This document shows positions 25,844 through 34,240 of a stretch of 64,000 bases of DNA, one piece after another; the first letter of the stretch is position 1, and each line of letters opens with the position of its first letter. The stretch covers positions 62,001-126,000 of the forward strand of contig CAZIFB010000005.1 in the NCBI GenBank assembly GCA_964538915.1. Direction: 5' to 3'. The DNA is from JAEUHQ01 sp964538915. GTDB taxonomy: Bacteria > Planctomycetota > UBA1135 > UBA2386. The notes beneath the pieces were generated by a model. The model was not told the DNA's origin, did no database searches, and saw only the letters and a program-made list of their open reading frames with translations. The position numbers and the translations under genes are program-made.

Positions 25844-26206
25844 CTACGCCTTGTAGTTGGAGTAGAGCTGCTTCAGGGCGACTTCGGCTTCGGCGAACCG
25901 GTCGCCGAGCAGCGTCGTGAGCCGGCGGGAGTCGTCCAGCCGGTGGTGTCGGGTCGCAACCAGCATCTGCTCGCACGCGTCCTGCAGAAGGCGCGCGCCG
26001 AGGTTGCCCGACGAACCCTTCAGCGCGTGGGCGGCGCGTTCCATCTTGTCGAAGTCGCCGGCTTGGAGGCCTTCGTTCACCGCGTTGACCTTCGACGGGC
26101 CGTCCTCGAGGAACATCTGGATGAGGTCGAGCAGCAGCTCGGGGTCGCCATCGTCGGAAAACGACAACAGCTCTTCGACCACGCTCATGTCCAGGATCTG
26201 TTCCAT
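25844..26206 (-). CDS. histidine phosphotransfer (Hpt) domain protein
   Basis: 120 residues. One Hpt four-helix bundle with the phospho-histidine motif AHALKGSSGNLGA (His about 60). It carries phosphate between hybrid sensor kinases and response regulators. The start is backed by a long Shine-Dalgarno GGGAGGGGGG four bases before ATG 26206. No kinase or regulator partner is in this window apart from the distant receiver-HDOD protein at 15280-16479. Confidence 0.88.
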   Translation of the reverse strand: MEQILDMSVVEELLSFSDDGDPELLLDLIQMFLEDGPSKVNAVNEGLQAGDFDKMERAAHALKGSSGNLGARLLQDACEQMLVATRHHRLDDSRRLTTLLGDRFAEAEVALKQLYSNYKA

Positions 26207-26274
26207 CCGTCCCCCCTCCCTCGTGAGGGCAAGGATCGGGTTTTGGCAGGGGCGACTTGTGGCTCGAACCGGGA

Positions 26275-27495
26275 CTAACTGCCCGCCGCGGCGCGCACCT
26301 CGGCATCGGTCAGGAGGCGCTTGCTCGACTTGCCGGCCGCAAGGACCCGTTGCACCCGCTCCTCGGTCGGCTCGATCCCCATCCGCTCCAGGACGAACGC
26401 GGCATTCGACTTGCCCGCCATCGGGCCCACGGCGATCTGCTGCTCGAGGCCGACCATGTGCGCCGGCACACCCGAGTAGACCGCGTCGGCGAGCGCCACG
26501 TCACCTTTCTTGAACGCCTTGATGACCGCGGCCGCGTGCACCCCGGTGCCCGTCTCGAACGCGTCGGTGCCGAGCACGGGGTAGTTGTGCGGGATCTCGA
26601 CCGCGAGCGCCTTCGCAGCTGCCGCGACGTACTGCGGGAGCGTGCGCAGATCGTTGTCGATCCAGCCGAGCAGCCGGCAGTTCACGAGGAGCAGGTCCAT
26701 CGGGGCATTGCCCGCACGTTCGCCGACGCCGAGTGCGGTGCCGTGGACGCGGTCGGCGCCCGCTTCGATCGCGGCGAGGCAGTTGGCGATCCCCAGGTCG
26801 CGGTCGCGGTGCCCGTGCCAGTCGACGCCGAGGGTCTTGTCGTGCTGGTCGGCGAGCTCTCGCACGAAGCGCACGACGGCGCGCGTGCCTTGCGGCGTCG
26901 CGTGGCCGACCGTGTCGCAGACGCAGAGGCGGCGGGCGCCGAGTTCGATCGCCGTGCCGTAGAGCGCGCGGATGGTGTCCGGTCGCGCGCGGGTCGTGTC
27001 CTCGGTCACGTACATCACGGGAAGTCCGTGGCGCTGCGCGAACGACAGCGCCTCGCGCGTGTTCTGCAGCATGCGATCGAGCGTCCAGTCCTCCGCGTAC
27101 TGCCGGATGTAGCTGCTGCCGATGAAGGCGCAGACCTCGATCGGGATACCGGCCCTCTGCGTCATCTCGACGACGGGCTCGATGTCGCTCACCACGGTGC
27201 GGCACGCGACGTTGGCGCCGATGCGCAGCTTTGCCTTGGCGATGTGCTGCGCGAGGCGCAGGATGTCCTCGCGCGGACGGCCGCCGGCGCCCGGCAGGCC
27301 GAGATTGGCGGTCTGGATGCCGAGCCGGTCCATGCGCTCGAGCAGGTCGATTTTTGCGTCGAGCGAAGGATCGCTCACCGCCGGTGACTGCAGGCCGTCG
27401 CGCAGGGTCTCGTCGTCGAATTGCAGCGTGCGGGCGGGCCGGAACGCGCCGTCGGTGCGGTTCCAGTCGTGGATCAGTTCCTCGATGCGCGTCAT
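26275..27495 (-). CDS. 2-isopropylmalate/homocitrate synthase-like enzyme
   Basis: 406 residues from ATG 27495. A DRE-TIM metallolyase: DDETLRDG at 27-34 (metal and catalytic Arg), the HGH metal ligands in DWHGHRDRDLGIAN, and the GERAGNAPMD segment. Such enzymes join acetyl-CoA to a 2-oxo acid (leucine, lysine, isoleucine or cofactor routes). At 406 residues it lacks the LeuA C-terminal regulatory domain, so homocitrate or citramalate-type activity, or LeuA2, is possible. No other leu or lys gene is near. Confidence 0.8.
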   Translation of the reverse strand: MTRIEELIHDWNRTDGAFRPARTLQFDDETLRDGLQSPAVSDPSLDAKIDLLERMDRLGIQTANLGLPGAGGRPREDILRLAQHIAKAKLRIGANVACRTVVSDIEPVVEMTQRAGIPIEVCAFIGSSYIRQYAEDWTLDRMLQNTREALSFAQRHGLPVMYVTEDTTRARPDTIRALYGTAIELGARRLCVCDTVGHATPQGTRAVVRFVRELADQHDKTLGVDWHGHRDRDLGIANCLAAIEAGADRVHGTALGVGERAGNAPMDLLLVNCRLLGWIDNDLRTLPQYVAAAAKALAVEIPHNYPVLGTDAFETGTGVHAAAVIKAFKKGDVALADAVYSGVPAHMVGLEQQIAVGPMAGKSNAAFVLERMGIEPTEERVQRVLAAGKSSKRLLTDAEVRAAAGS

Positions 27496-27571
27496 GGGGG
27501 CGACATTATGCCGATCGTGCGCACGACCGAAGACGGGGATCGTGTCCTTCTCGCGCCCGGGACCGCGCTGC

Positions 27572-28840
27572 ATGATCGAACGTCCCATGGCACGAGAGCG
27601 AGCCCTCGCCGTGATGCTGCGCGACGCGCTGGTCGTGGCGGCGATCGCCGTCGTCGTGGTGCAGGTCCTGCGGCGCTGCTGCGGCGACCGCTACGTCGTG
27701 CCGTCCGACAGCATGCAGCCGATGCTGCACGGGGACGAAGTGCACGGCGACGTGGTCTTCGTCGACAAGCTCGCGTCCGCGGCAGACCGCCGCAGGCACG
27801 ACCTGGTCGTCGTGGAGCACCCCGACAAGCGCGGCGGTCAACTCGTGAAGCGGATCGCGGCGCGCGGTGACGACGTCGAAGGCGGCACCTGGATCGACCT
27901 GCGCGACGGGGACGTGTGGCTCGGTGATCCCGACCGCCTGCAGCGCGAGTGCAAGGACCCGATCGAAGCGGCCCGCATGCAGGTGGCCTGGGCCACGCTG
28001 CCTGCGGACGCCGTGGTCGGAGGGCACCTGCAGATGGACGCCGCGCGCCGCGACGGCGCCGAGTGGATCCTGTCGCCGGTCGCCCTGGTCGCGGACGAGG
28101 TCCGCACCGTGTTCGCTCCGGACGCCGGTGCCGAACGGCGTCGTTCGGGTCGCGTCGTTCCTTCCGGATTCGTCGGCACCGGCCGCAGCGTCGATGCTTC
28201 GTACGTCGAAGTGACCGGCGTTCGCGGCGGCGGGGGACGCGACGTCGGTGTGCGCGACTGCGGGATGACCGTCGAACTCGCCGCTCCGGCCGACCTGCTC
28301 TGCACGATCGACGCTCGGGCGTGCGCGCTGACGTTCTGCCTCCGCCTCGCTTCCGGCGACGTGCAGCTCTGGTGCAACGGCAGGAACGTCGCGACCACGT
28401 CTCTCGCGTGGCGGCCGACCGCGAGTTGCCGCGTGGAGTTCGCGTTCCTCGACGATCGCGCCTACTGCCTCGTCGACGGCCGCCGCGATGCGATGTTCAT
28501 CGTGCCGCGCGATGCGTCGTGGGCGCAGGACAACGAGCCGGGCCCGGCGGGTCCGCGCACGTGGCTGCACTTCGGCGCCGTGGGCGAACGGCCGGCGCGC
28601 ATCCGCGGCTTGCGCGTCTTCCGCGACGTGTTCGTGTGGCGGGAGCGGATCGCGGGCTTGCCGGACGACCCGGGGCAGTGGCCGCGTTCCGTCCCGCCGG
28701 GCACGTGGTTCCTTCTCGGCGACAACCCGTTCGACAGCCGCGACAGTCGGCACTTCGGCCCGCGCTCGACCTCGACGTTCCTCGGACGGCCCCGCTTCGT
28801 CCTCGGACCGTGGCCGCGCGGTCGCTGGCTCGATCCGTGA
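27572..28840 (+). CDS. lepB: signal peptidase I with a large inserted domain
   Basis: 422 residues from ATG 27572 (ATG 27587 is also possible). One N-terminal membrane helix (VVAAIAVVVVQVL) is followed by VPSDSMQPML with nucleophile Ser47, and QLVKRIAARGDD with general-base Lys93. The last signature, LLGDNPFDSRDSRHFGP, comes only near residue 390. Between them sits an insert of about 250 residues with a ConA/LamG-like beta part (VQLWCNGRNVATTSLAWRP; WLHFGAVGERPARIRGLRV). SPase I cleaves signal peptides at the outer face of the inner membrane. Its stop is shared with the next start (GTGA). Confidence 0.85.
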   Translation: MIERPMARERALAVMLRDALVVAAIAVVVVQVLRRCCGDRYVVPSDSMQPMLHGDEVHGDVVFVDKLASAADRRRHDLVVVEHPDKRGGQLVKRIAARGDDVEGGTWIDLRDGDVWLGDPDRLQRECKDPIEAARMQVAWATLPADAVVGGHLQMDAARRDGAEWILSPVALVADEVRTVFAPDAGAERRRSGRVVPSGFVGTGRSVDASYVEVTGVRGGGGRDVGVRDCGMTVELAAPADLLCTIDARACALTFCLRLASGDVQLWCNGRNVATTSLAWRPTASCRVEFAFLDDRAYCLVDGRRDAMFIVPRDASWAQDNEPGPAGPRTWLHFGAVGERPARIRGLRVFRDVFVWRERIAGLPDDPGQWPRSVPPGTWFLLGDNPFDSRDSRHFGPRSTSTFLGRPRFVLGPWPRGRWLDP

Positions 28841-29397
28841 CCGCCCCCTCGGAGCCCGACGAACCGGACCGGCGGGTGTCCCTCGTCGTCGCCGCCGTCG
28901 TGTACGGAGGCATCCTGGTCGCCGGGTGTGCGTGGTTGTCTGCGCGCGACCGCGGCGACCAGATCGCCGTCCTCGCCATCGGCGAACGGGGACCCTGGCT
29001 CGGCTGCGCCGCGGGGTTGGTGGTCGGATGGCTCGGTGCCCGCGCATTCGCCCTCGCGACCGGACGTTCGAAACACCTGCGCGCGACCGAAGACGCGGCG
29101 CGACTCGTGTTCCGCGGCGTCGACGAGCGCGTCGTGACCGCCTTCGTCCTCTTCGCGGTGATCGCGGAGGAGTTGTTCTTCCGTCTGGCCGTCCAGGACG
29201 CGTTCGGCCTGCCCGGCGCGGTTGCCGCCTACGCGTTGCTGCATAGCTGCACCGTCGGTTTCGGCGCCTTGCCGTTCGCCGTGGCACACGCAGTCGTCCT
29301 CGGCTTGCTCGTGCAGCACGGCTTTGGTCTGCTCGGTTGCACGACAGCACACGCGATCATGAATCACCTCACCCTGCGGAGGATCCTTTGCACGTGA
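28837..29397 (+). CDS. CPBP-family intramembrane glutamic protease
   Basis: 186 residues from GTG 28837, overlapping the signal peptidase stop. There are about five membrane helices. The CPBP (Abi/Rce1) motif EELFFR is at 111-116 and the later His motifs are in YALLHS and AHAIMNHL. These proteins cut substrates inside the membrane or act in peptide maturation. The coupling to signal peptidase I suggests shared work on exported or membrane proteins. Confidence 0.82.
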   Translation: MTAPSEPDEPDRRVSLVVAAVVYGGILVAGCAWLSARDRGDQIAVLAIGERGPWLGCAAGLVVGWLGARAFALATGRSKHLRATEDAARLVFRGVDERVVTAFVLFAVIAEELFFRLAVQDAFGLPGAVAAYALLHSCTVGFGALPFAVAHAVVLGLLVQHGFGLLGCTTAHAIMNHLTLRRILCT

Positions 29398-31196
29398 CCT
29401 CGACGTGCTGTGCCGTTCTCGTGGTCGGCGCAATGGCTGCGGCCCAGCAACCGCCGTCGGCCGACATCCCCCGCGAACCGATGCCGCCGGTGCAGGCGCT
29501 GGTTCTGCCGCGCGGGGACAAGGAGGTGGCGATCGACGGCTCGCTCGCCGATTGGCCCGCCTTGCCGGCGATCCGGCTCGACGACGCCCGCCAGCTCTCC
29601 GGCACGGCCGGCAACGCCTGGCGCGGACTGCGCGACATCTCGGCGGTCGCGTTCCTGATGTGGGACCACGACTCGCTCTTCGTCTCCTGTGTCGCGCAGG
29701 ACGACTGGCATCGCGCGCTGGACAAGGACTCGCGGCGGCTCACCGAGATCCCCGTCGCCGACTCGATCGTGCTGACGTTCGACACCGAGCGCGACACCCG
29801 CGGCATCGGGCCCGACCCGGGTCGCCGCGAGGACCGCGAGTTCTGGCTCGCCGATCAGGACGATCGTCGCGTCGTGCAGTGGGATCGTCTGCGGGGCACC
29901 GCTCGCATCCTCGAAGAGCCGGTCGCGCGTGTGGTCGTGCTGCACGACAAAGAGCGCGGCGTCACGACGTACGAGGCGAAGCTGCCCTGGACCGAGATCC
30001 TGCCCGTCGGCGTCGAGCCCTCGTCCGGGCTCGTCATGGACCTGCAGATCGTCGTCAGCGACTTCGACGAGACGACCGATCCGATGCCGCAGACGCGCAT
30101 CGGTTGGTCCTTCGGAACCGGGAAGATCGTCGATCCCGGCGTGTTCGGGACCGTCATGCTGCTCGATGCGGCGCCGGCCGACGGCGCGATGCCCACGTTC
30201 CCGGCGAAGGTGAAGGGCGTCGATCCGCGCACGACGAACGACGCGTTCCAGCGGATCACCGCGGGCCTGCTCCAGCATCCGCCGCAGGCGTACGACGGCA
30301 CGAAGTCACCGGAAGAAGCGGGCGGCCTCGCGCGCTTCGCTGTCCTCGAAGAACTCGACGGCCATTGTGCCCGGTTTCCGCGCGTCGACTACCTCGAGTT
30401 CCATCATCGGATCCACCGGCGGATGGGGCGCGAACTCGTGGGCATCCAGGCAGCCGGACTGCCGTGGTGGTGGAACCAGCGGCTCGAGTCGTTGTCGAAG
30501 AGCGCCGAGGAACCCGTGCCGAACGGCAACCTGCGCATCTTCCGGCTGCCGATGGGCGGCTGGCTGGTCCGGATGCCGACGGGCGGGTTCCTGATCGACC
30601 CAGCGGGCGCCGACGTCGCGCAATGGCTGTGGGGCGGCGCGTCGTTCTGTGTCCTGTCACAGCCGGTCGACATGACGAAGCGGAACGACCAGTTGCTGAT
30701 CCGGATGCTGCAGGCCAATCCGCGCCGTCCCGTGTTCACCCACATCGCGTTCCACTTGCCGGTGGTGCCCATGTCGGAACTGCCGATATTCGAGCCCGGC
30801 CAGGAATTCACGCCGGCCGGCGGTGTCGCGGTGAAGGCGTTGGGCAAGAAGCGCGACGACGGGGCCGTGACGTTTTCCTGCAGCTATGTCCTCTCGGTGC
30901 CAGCGGGGCCGCGCCTCATGATCGCCGGACCCGACCTGCTCGCCGACGAAGTGGGTGGTGACAGCATCGACGCGATGATCCTGTCGCCGCGCAATCCGGA
31001 GGGGCTGAAGATCGTGCAGAGGGTTCGCCCGGGAGTGGTGATCCTCGACGAGGGCTTCCTGCCGCAGGCCTATCCCGACCAGCCCCGCACGACGTTCGCC
31101 GATCTGCACACGACCCAGAAAGCGCTGCGTCCGCAGCCCACATTGCTGTTGGCACCTGGCGAATCCTGGGATGTCGCCAAGGCGCCGCCGAAGTGA
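29394..31196 (+). CDS. exported CBM9-like protein with a possible degenerate MBL-fold C-terminus
   Basis: 600 residues from GTG 29394, which overlaps the protease stop as GTGA; GGAGG lies at 29378-29382, and TTG 29388 is an alternative start. A signal peptide ends in VGAMAAAQ. Residues about 40-250 look like a family-9 carbohydrate-binding domain (DGSLADWPALPAIRLDD; VADSIVLTFDTERDTRG). The C-terminal 300 residues have beta-alpha strands such as GGFLIDPAGADVAQWLW, MIAGPDLLADEVGGDSIDAM and VVILDEGFLP, which recall a metallo-beta-lactamase fold, but the HxHxDH motif is missing. Substrate unknown. Confidence 0.6.
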   Translation: MTSTCCAVLVVGAMAAAQQPPSADIPREPMPPVQALVLPRGDKEVAIDGSLADWPALPAIRLDDARQLSGTAGNAWRGLRDISAVAFLMWDHDSLFVSCVAQDDWHRALDKDSRRLTEIPVADSIVLTFDTERDTRGIGPDPGRREDREFWLADQDDRRVVQWDRLRGTARILEEPVARVVVLHDKERGVTTYEAKLPWTEILPVGVEPSSGLVMDLQIVVSDFDETTDPMPQTRIGWSFGTGKIVDPGVFGTVMLLDAAPADGAMPTFPAKVKGVDPRTTNDAFQRITAGLLQHPPQAYDGTKSPEEAGGLARFAVLEELDGHCARFPRVDYLEFHHRIHRRMGRELVGIQAAGLPWWWNQRLESLSKSAEEPVPNGNLRIFRLPMGGWLVRMPTGGFLIDPAGADVAQWLWGGASFCVLSQPVDMTKRNDQLLIRMLQANPRRPVFTHIAFHLPVVPMSELPIFEPGQEFTPAGGVAVKALGKKRDDGAVTFSCSYVLSVPAGPRLMIAGPDLLADEVGGDSIDAMILSPRNPEGLKIVQRVRPGVVILDEGFLPQAYPDQPRTTFADLHTTQKALRPQPTLLLAPGESWDVAKAPPK

Positions 31197-31333
31197 GTAG
31201 TCGGCGCACACACATTGGCTCGGAAAGGGGAGATTGCTTGCAGGGGCACAATCCCGGGTGCACACTCGCTCCCTTCCCTTGAACACGTCCGTCAGGTCAA
31301 GGTGACGGCGAGTTCTTCCTCGTAAAGAAGACT

Positions 31334-31726
31334 ATGGCAGCAAAGAAAGACAATGCGGCGATGGATTTCCTGGTAGACGCCCTGAAGAGCAACCGCAATG
31401 CGGTGTACGCAGACGTTGCGGAGGCGGCGGCCAGGAAGAAGCTGAAGGTGTGGCCGATCATGTGGGGCCGAGCGAAGGCGCTGCTCGGCTACGTGAAGTC
31501 GGCACCGCGCGGTCAGGGCAAGGTCGCCCGCGCGAAGCGCGCCGCTGCGGCACAGGCCGCTGGTGCGCCGGTGAAGCGTGGTCCCGGCCGTCCGCGGAAG
31601 GTGGCCTCGGCGTTCGATGGCACCATCGAGGGCATCGTCGCCGCAGTGAAGACCAGCGAGCAGGAGAAGACCCGCTATCGCGCGGCATTGGCCAAGATCC
31701 AGGCCATTCTCGCCGACGTGATGTGA
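31334..31726 (+). CDS. small basic AT-hook protein
   Basis: 130 residues. It is helical and basic, with the AT-hook core GPGRPRK at about 82-88, preceded by an Ala/Lys/Arg-rich stretch and followed by a helix (TSEQEKTRYRAALAKIQAIL). It likely binds the minor groove of AT-rich DNA as a nucleoid or regulatory protein, notable in such a GC-rich genome. The first 50 residues (DFLVDALKSNRNAVYADVAEAAARKKL) may form a dimer or winged-helix part. A hairpin follows 22 bases after the stop. Confidence 0.65.
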   Translation: MAAKKDNAAMDFLVDALKSNRNAVYADVAEAAARKKLKVWPIMWGRAKALLGYVKSAPRGQGKVARAKRAAAAQAAGAPVKRGPGRPRKVASAFDGTIEGIVAAVKTSEQEKTRYRAALAKIQAILADVM

Positions 31727-31748
31727 ATCACGCCCGCGGGGAACCCCG

Positions 31749-31768
31749 GGGAGCGAGAGATCGCTCCC
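31749..31768 (+). terminator. hairpin with GAGA tetraloop after the AT-hook gene
   Basis: GGGAGCGA-GAGA-TCGCTCCC is a perfect 8-bp stem with a GNRA-type loop, 22 bases past the stop at 31726. No U-run follows, so it may be a terminator of weak type, a 3'-end stabiliser or a barrier between convergent transcripts. Confidence 0.5.
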
Positions 31769-31835
31769 GATCCCCGCTGCTGCAGGCCCTCGCCGGCAAC
31801 CCGCCCTCACGGGTGGCGCGATTCCGCGCCGTCGT

Positions 31836-32738
31836 TCAGATGGCGCGATCGGTGAGTTCGCGCCAGGCCGGCGCGCGGCGACGCAGCAGGTCCGCAGCGT
31901 GCGACCGCCAGCGCTCGAGCAGGCTCGCGGTCCGCGGCCCAGGCGATCCGCCGTTCTTGGCGACGCCGTCGACGTGCGTGACGGCCGCGATGTCGCGCAA
32001 CGAACTCGACAAGAAGACCTCCTTTGCCGTGCGCAGTCGCGCGGCATCGAAGTCGTCTTCGACGACGCGCTCCCCGCATCGAGGCAGGAAGTCCAGCAGC
32101 ATGCCGCGGGTGACTCCGGCGAGGATGCCCGCGTCGAGCGGCGGCGTGTGCCAGCCGTCGTCGAAGAGTGCGAAGATGTTCGACGTCGACGCTTCGGTGA
32201 CGTTGCCGGCGACGTTCAGCATCACGCAGTCCGTCGCCCCCATGTCCTTCGCTTCGGCGAGGGCGAGGATGTTGTTCAGGTAGTTGCCGCTCTTGGTCGC
32301 CGGGTCGAGTGCGCGCCGATCGTTGCGCAATCGGCCGACGACGGCGATGCGCGTGGTCTTGCCGGACAGATCGGGCAGCGGTCGCACCATGATGAGCCAG
32401 CACGGCCGTCCGGTCGCGTACGACAGGTCGATGTTGGGCGCGCTGCCGACCCCGCGCGTGACGACGATGCGCACGTAGCTGTCGCCGTGGGCGGCCTTCG
32501 CGACGGTCGTGGCCACCCGGCGTGCGACGGTGCGTTCGTCGAGATCCAGCGACATGCGCAGGCCCTTCGCCGACTCGCCGAGCCTGGCCCAGTGCTCGGC
32601 CCACCCGAACGGCACCCCGCCGTTCGTCCGCACGACCTCGTAGATCGAATCGCCGAACAGGAACCCGCGGTCCAGCACCGGGATGCGCGCTTCGCTCTCG
32701 GGCACGATCTCGCCGTCGATGTTGCAGAGGTTCGCCAT
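31836..32738 (-). CDS. class IV (branched-chain/D-amino acid/ADC lyase type) aminotransferase
   Basis: 300 residues from ATG 32738. Fold-type IV PLP enzyme: RGFLFGDSIYEVVRTNGG at the start, catalytic Lys in PATKSGNYLNNILA, GNVTEASTSNIF (phosphate loop) and GILAGVTRGMLLD. The family includes branched-chain aminotransferase, D-amino acid aminotransferase and 4-amino-4-deoxychorismate lyase; the sequence alone does not decide. It is divergent from purF with only 31 bases between starts. Confidence 0.85.
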   Translation of the reverse strand: MANLCNIDGEIVPESEARIPVLDRGFLFGDSIYEVVRTNGGVPFGWAEHWARLGESAKGLRMSLDLDERTVARRVATTVAKAAHGDSYVRIVVTRGVGSAPNIDLSYATGRPCWLIMVRPLPDLSGKTTRIAVVGRLRNDRRALDPATKSGNYLNNILALAEAKDMGATDCVMLNVAGNVTEASTSNIFALFDDGWHTPPLDAGILAGVTRGMLLDFLPRCGERVVEDDFDAARLRTAKEVFLSSSLRDIAAVTHVDGVAKNGGSPGPRTASLLERWRSHAADLLRRRAPAWRELTDRAI

Positions 32739-32769
32739 CGCGCGGCGGATGGTAAGCTCACGCCCCTTC

Positions 32770-34224
32770 ATGTGCGGCTTCATCTCGATCTTCGGCCCGT
32801 CTGATTCGAACGCGATCCACGACGTCCTGGCCGGCCTCCTCGCGATCCAGCATCGCGGCCAGGACGCGGCTGGCGTCGTCACCTTCCGCGATCGCTTCCA
32901 GGCGAAGAAGGGACTCGGCCTCGTCCGCGAGGTCTTCGGCGAAAAACACGTGGAACGCCTCACCGGCCATCTCGCGGTCGGCCACGTGCGCTACCCCACG
33001 GTCGGCCTCGGCGACCGCGCCGACGTGCAGCCGTTCTGGCTCGACTATCCCGTCGGCGTCGCGATGGCGCACAACGGCAACGTCACCAACTTCCACGAGC
33101 TGAAGCGCACCTACTTCGGCCAGCGCAAGATCCACCTGGCGAGCAACTGCGACCTCGAGGTCGTGCTCTACGTGTTCGCCGACGCGCTGATGCGTCGCCG
33201 CTCGGAGCCGGTCACCGTCGACGACGTGAAGGTCGCGGTGAAGGAGGTGTTCGATCGCGTGAAGGGCGCCTACTCGGTCGCGGGAATCACCAGCGAGGGG
33301 ATGTATGCGTTCCGCGACCCGTACGGCATCAAGCCGGCGATCTTCGGCAAGAAGGTCACACCGGAGGGCACGTGGTACGCGGTCGCGAGCGAGTCGGTGG
33401 TCCTCGACGTCGCCGGCTACGAGGTCGTCCGCGACCTGAAGGCCGGGGAGATGGTGTGGATCGGCCAGGACCGTGTGCCGCACTTCGTGCAGGTCGGCAA
33501 CAAGCCGCACCGTCCGTGCATCTTCGAATACATCTACTTCGCCCGCCCCGACACGACGCTCGACGCGACGTCGGTCTACGAGGCGCGCATGGAACTCGGC
33601 CGCCGTCTCGGTCGCGCGTTCCAGCGCACGGGGCAGCAGGCGGACGTCGTGATCCCAGTTCCCGAGTCGGCGCGCACTGCGGGGCAGACGATGGCGGAGA
33701 CGCTCGGGCTGCCGTGCCGCGAGGGGTTCGTGAAGAACCGCTACGTCGGCCGCACCTTCATCATGCCGAACGACAAGGCGCGGCGTGATTCGATCCGCGC
33801 CAAGCTCAACCCGATCCGCGCGGAGTTCGAGGGCAAGCGGGTGATCATCCTCGACGACTCGATCGTGCGCGGGAACACGAGCCGGCAGATGGTCAAGATC
33901 GCGCGGCAGATGGGCGCGGCGAAGGTCTATCTCGCCTCCTACTCGCCGCCGCTGCTCTTCCCGTGCCTCTACGGCATCGACATGTCGACGAAGCGCGAGT
34001 TCGTCGCGCGCGGCCGCACGCACGAAGAGATCGCGAAGGAACTCGGCGCCGACGCCGTGCTCTACCAGACCATCGAAGAGATGGTCGACGCCGTGCAGAC
34101 GGCGGGGAACGGCGAACTCGAGTTCTGCAAGGCCTGCTTCGAAGGCACCTATCCGACCGGCGACATCACGGAACAGATGATCACCGACATCGAGCAGGAC
34201 CGCCTCGCCGCCAGCAACAGCTGA
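32770..34224 (+). CDS. purF: amidophosphoribosyltransferase
   Basis: 484 residues from ATG 32770, chosen because it puts Cys2 (MCGFISIFG) next to Met as the glutaminase nucleophile, with no propeptide. The PRPP-binding motif VIILDDSIVRGNTS and the ATP/PP pocket follow. Cysteines at about 250 (RPCIFEY), 398 (FPCLYGID) and 453-456 (CKACFEGTYPT) match the four ligands of the Bacillus-type [4Fe-4S] cluster. PurF starts purine synthesis by making phosphoribosylamine. Confidence 0.95.
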   Translation: MCGFISIFGPSDSNAIHDVLAGLLAIQHRGQDAAGVVTFRDRFQAKKGLGLVREVFGEKHVERLTGHLAVGHVRYPTVGLGDRADVQPFWLDYPVGVAMAHNGNVTNFHELKRTYFGQRKIHLASNCDLEVVLYVFADALMRRRSEPVTVDDVKVAVKEVFDRVKGAYSVAGITSEGMYAFRDPYGIKPAIFGKKVTPEGTWYAVASESVVLDVAGYEVVRDLKAGEMVWIGQDRVPHFVQVGNKPHRPCIFEYIYFARPDTTLDATSVYEARMELGRRLGRAFQRTGQQADVVIPVPESARTAGQTMAETLGLPCREGFVKNRYVGRTFIMPNDKARRDSIRAKLNPIRAEFEGKRVIILDDSIVRGNTSRQMVKIARQMGAAKVYLASYSPPLLFPCLYGIDMSTKREFVARGRTHEEIAKELGADAVLYQTIEEMVDAVQTAGNGELEFCKACFEGTYPTGDITEQMITDIEQDRLAASNS

Positions 34225-34240
34225 GATCGCGCGATCAGCT
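34219..34240. terminator. inverted repeat covering both stop codons of a convergent pair
   Basis: AGCTGA (34219-34224) and TCAGCT (34235-34240) are perfect inverted arms around ten bases. The TGA of purF lies in the left arm and the TGA of the mannosyltransferase (as TCA) in the right. It can fold on either strand and is a candidate bidirectional terminator, but no U-run is present. Confidence 0.4.

Noticed and set aside
26245..26270. GGTTCGAGCC on the minus strand, like a tRNA T-arm
   Set aside because: The flanking five bases do not pair, and no acceptor or anticodon arm can be folded.
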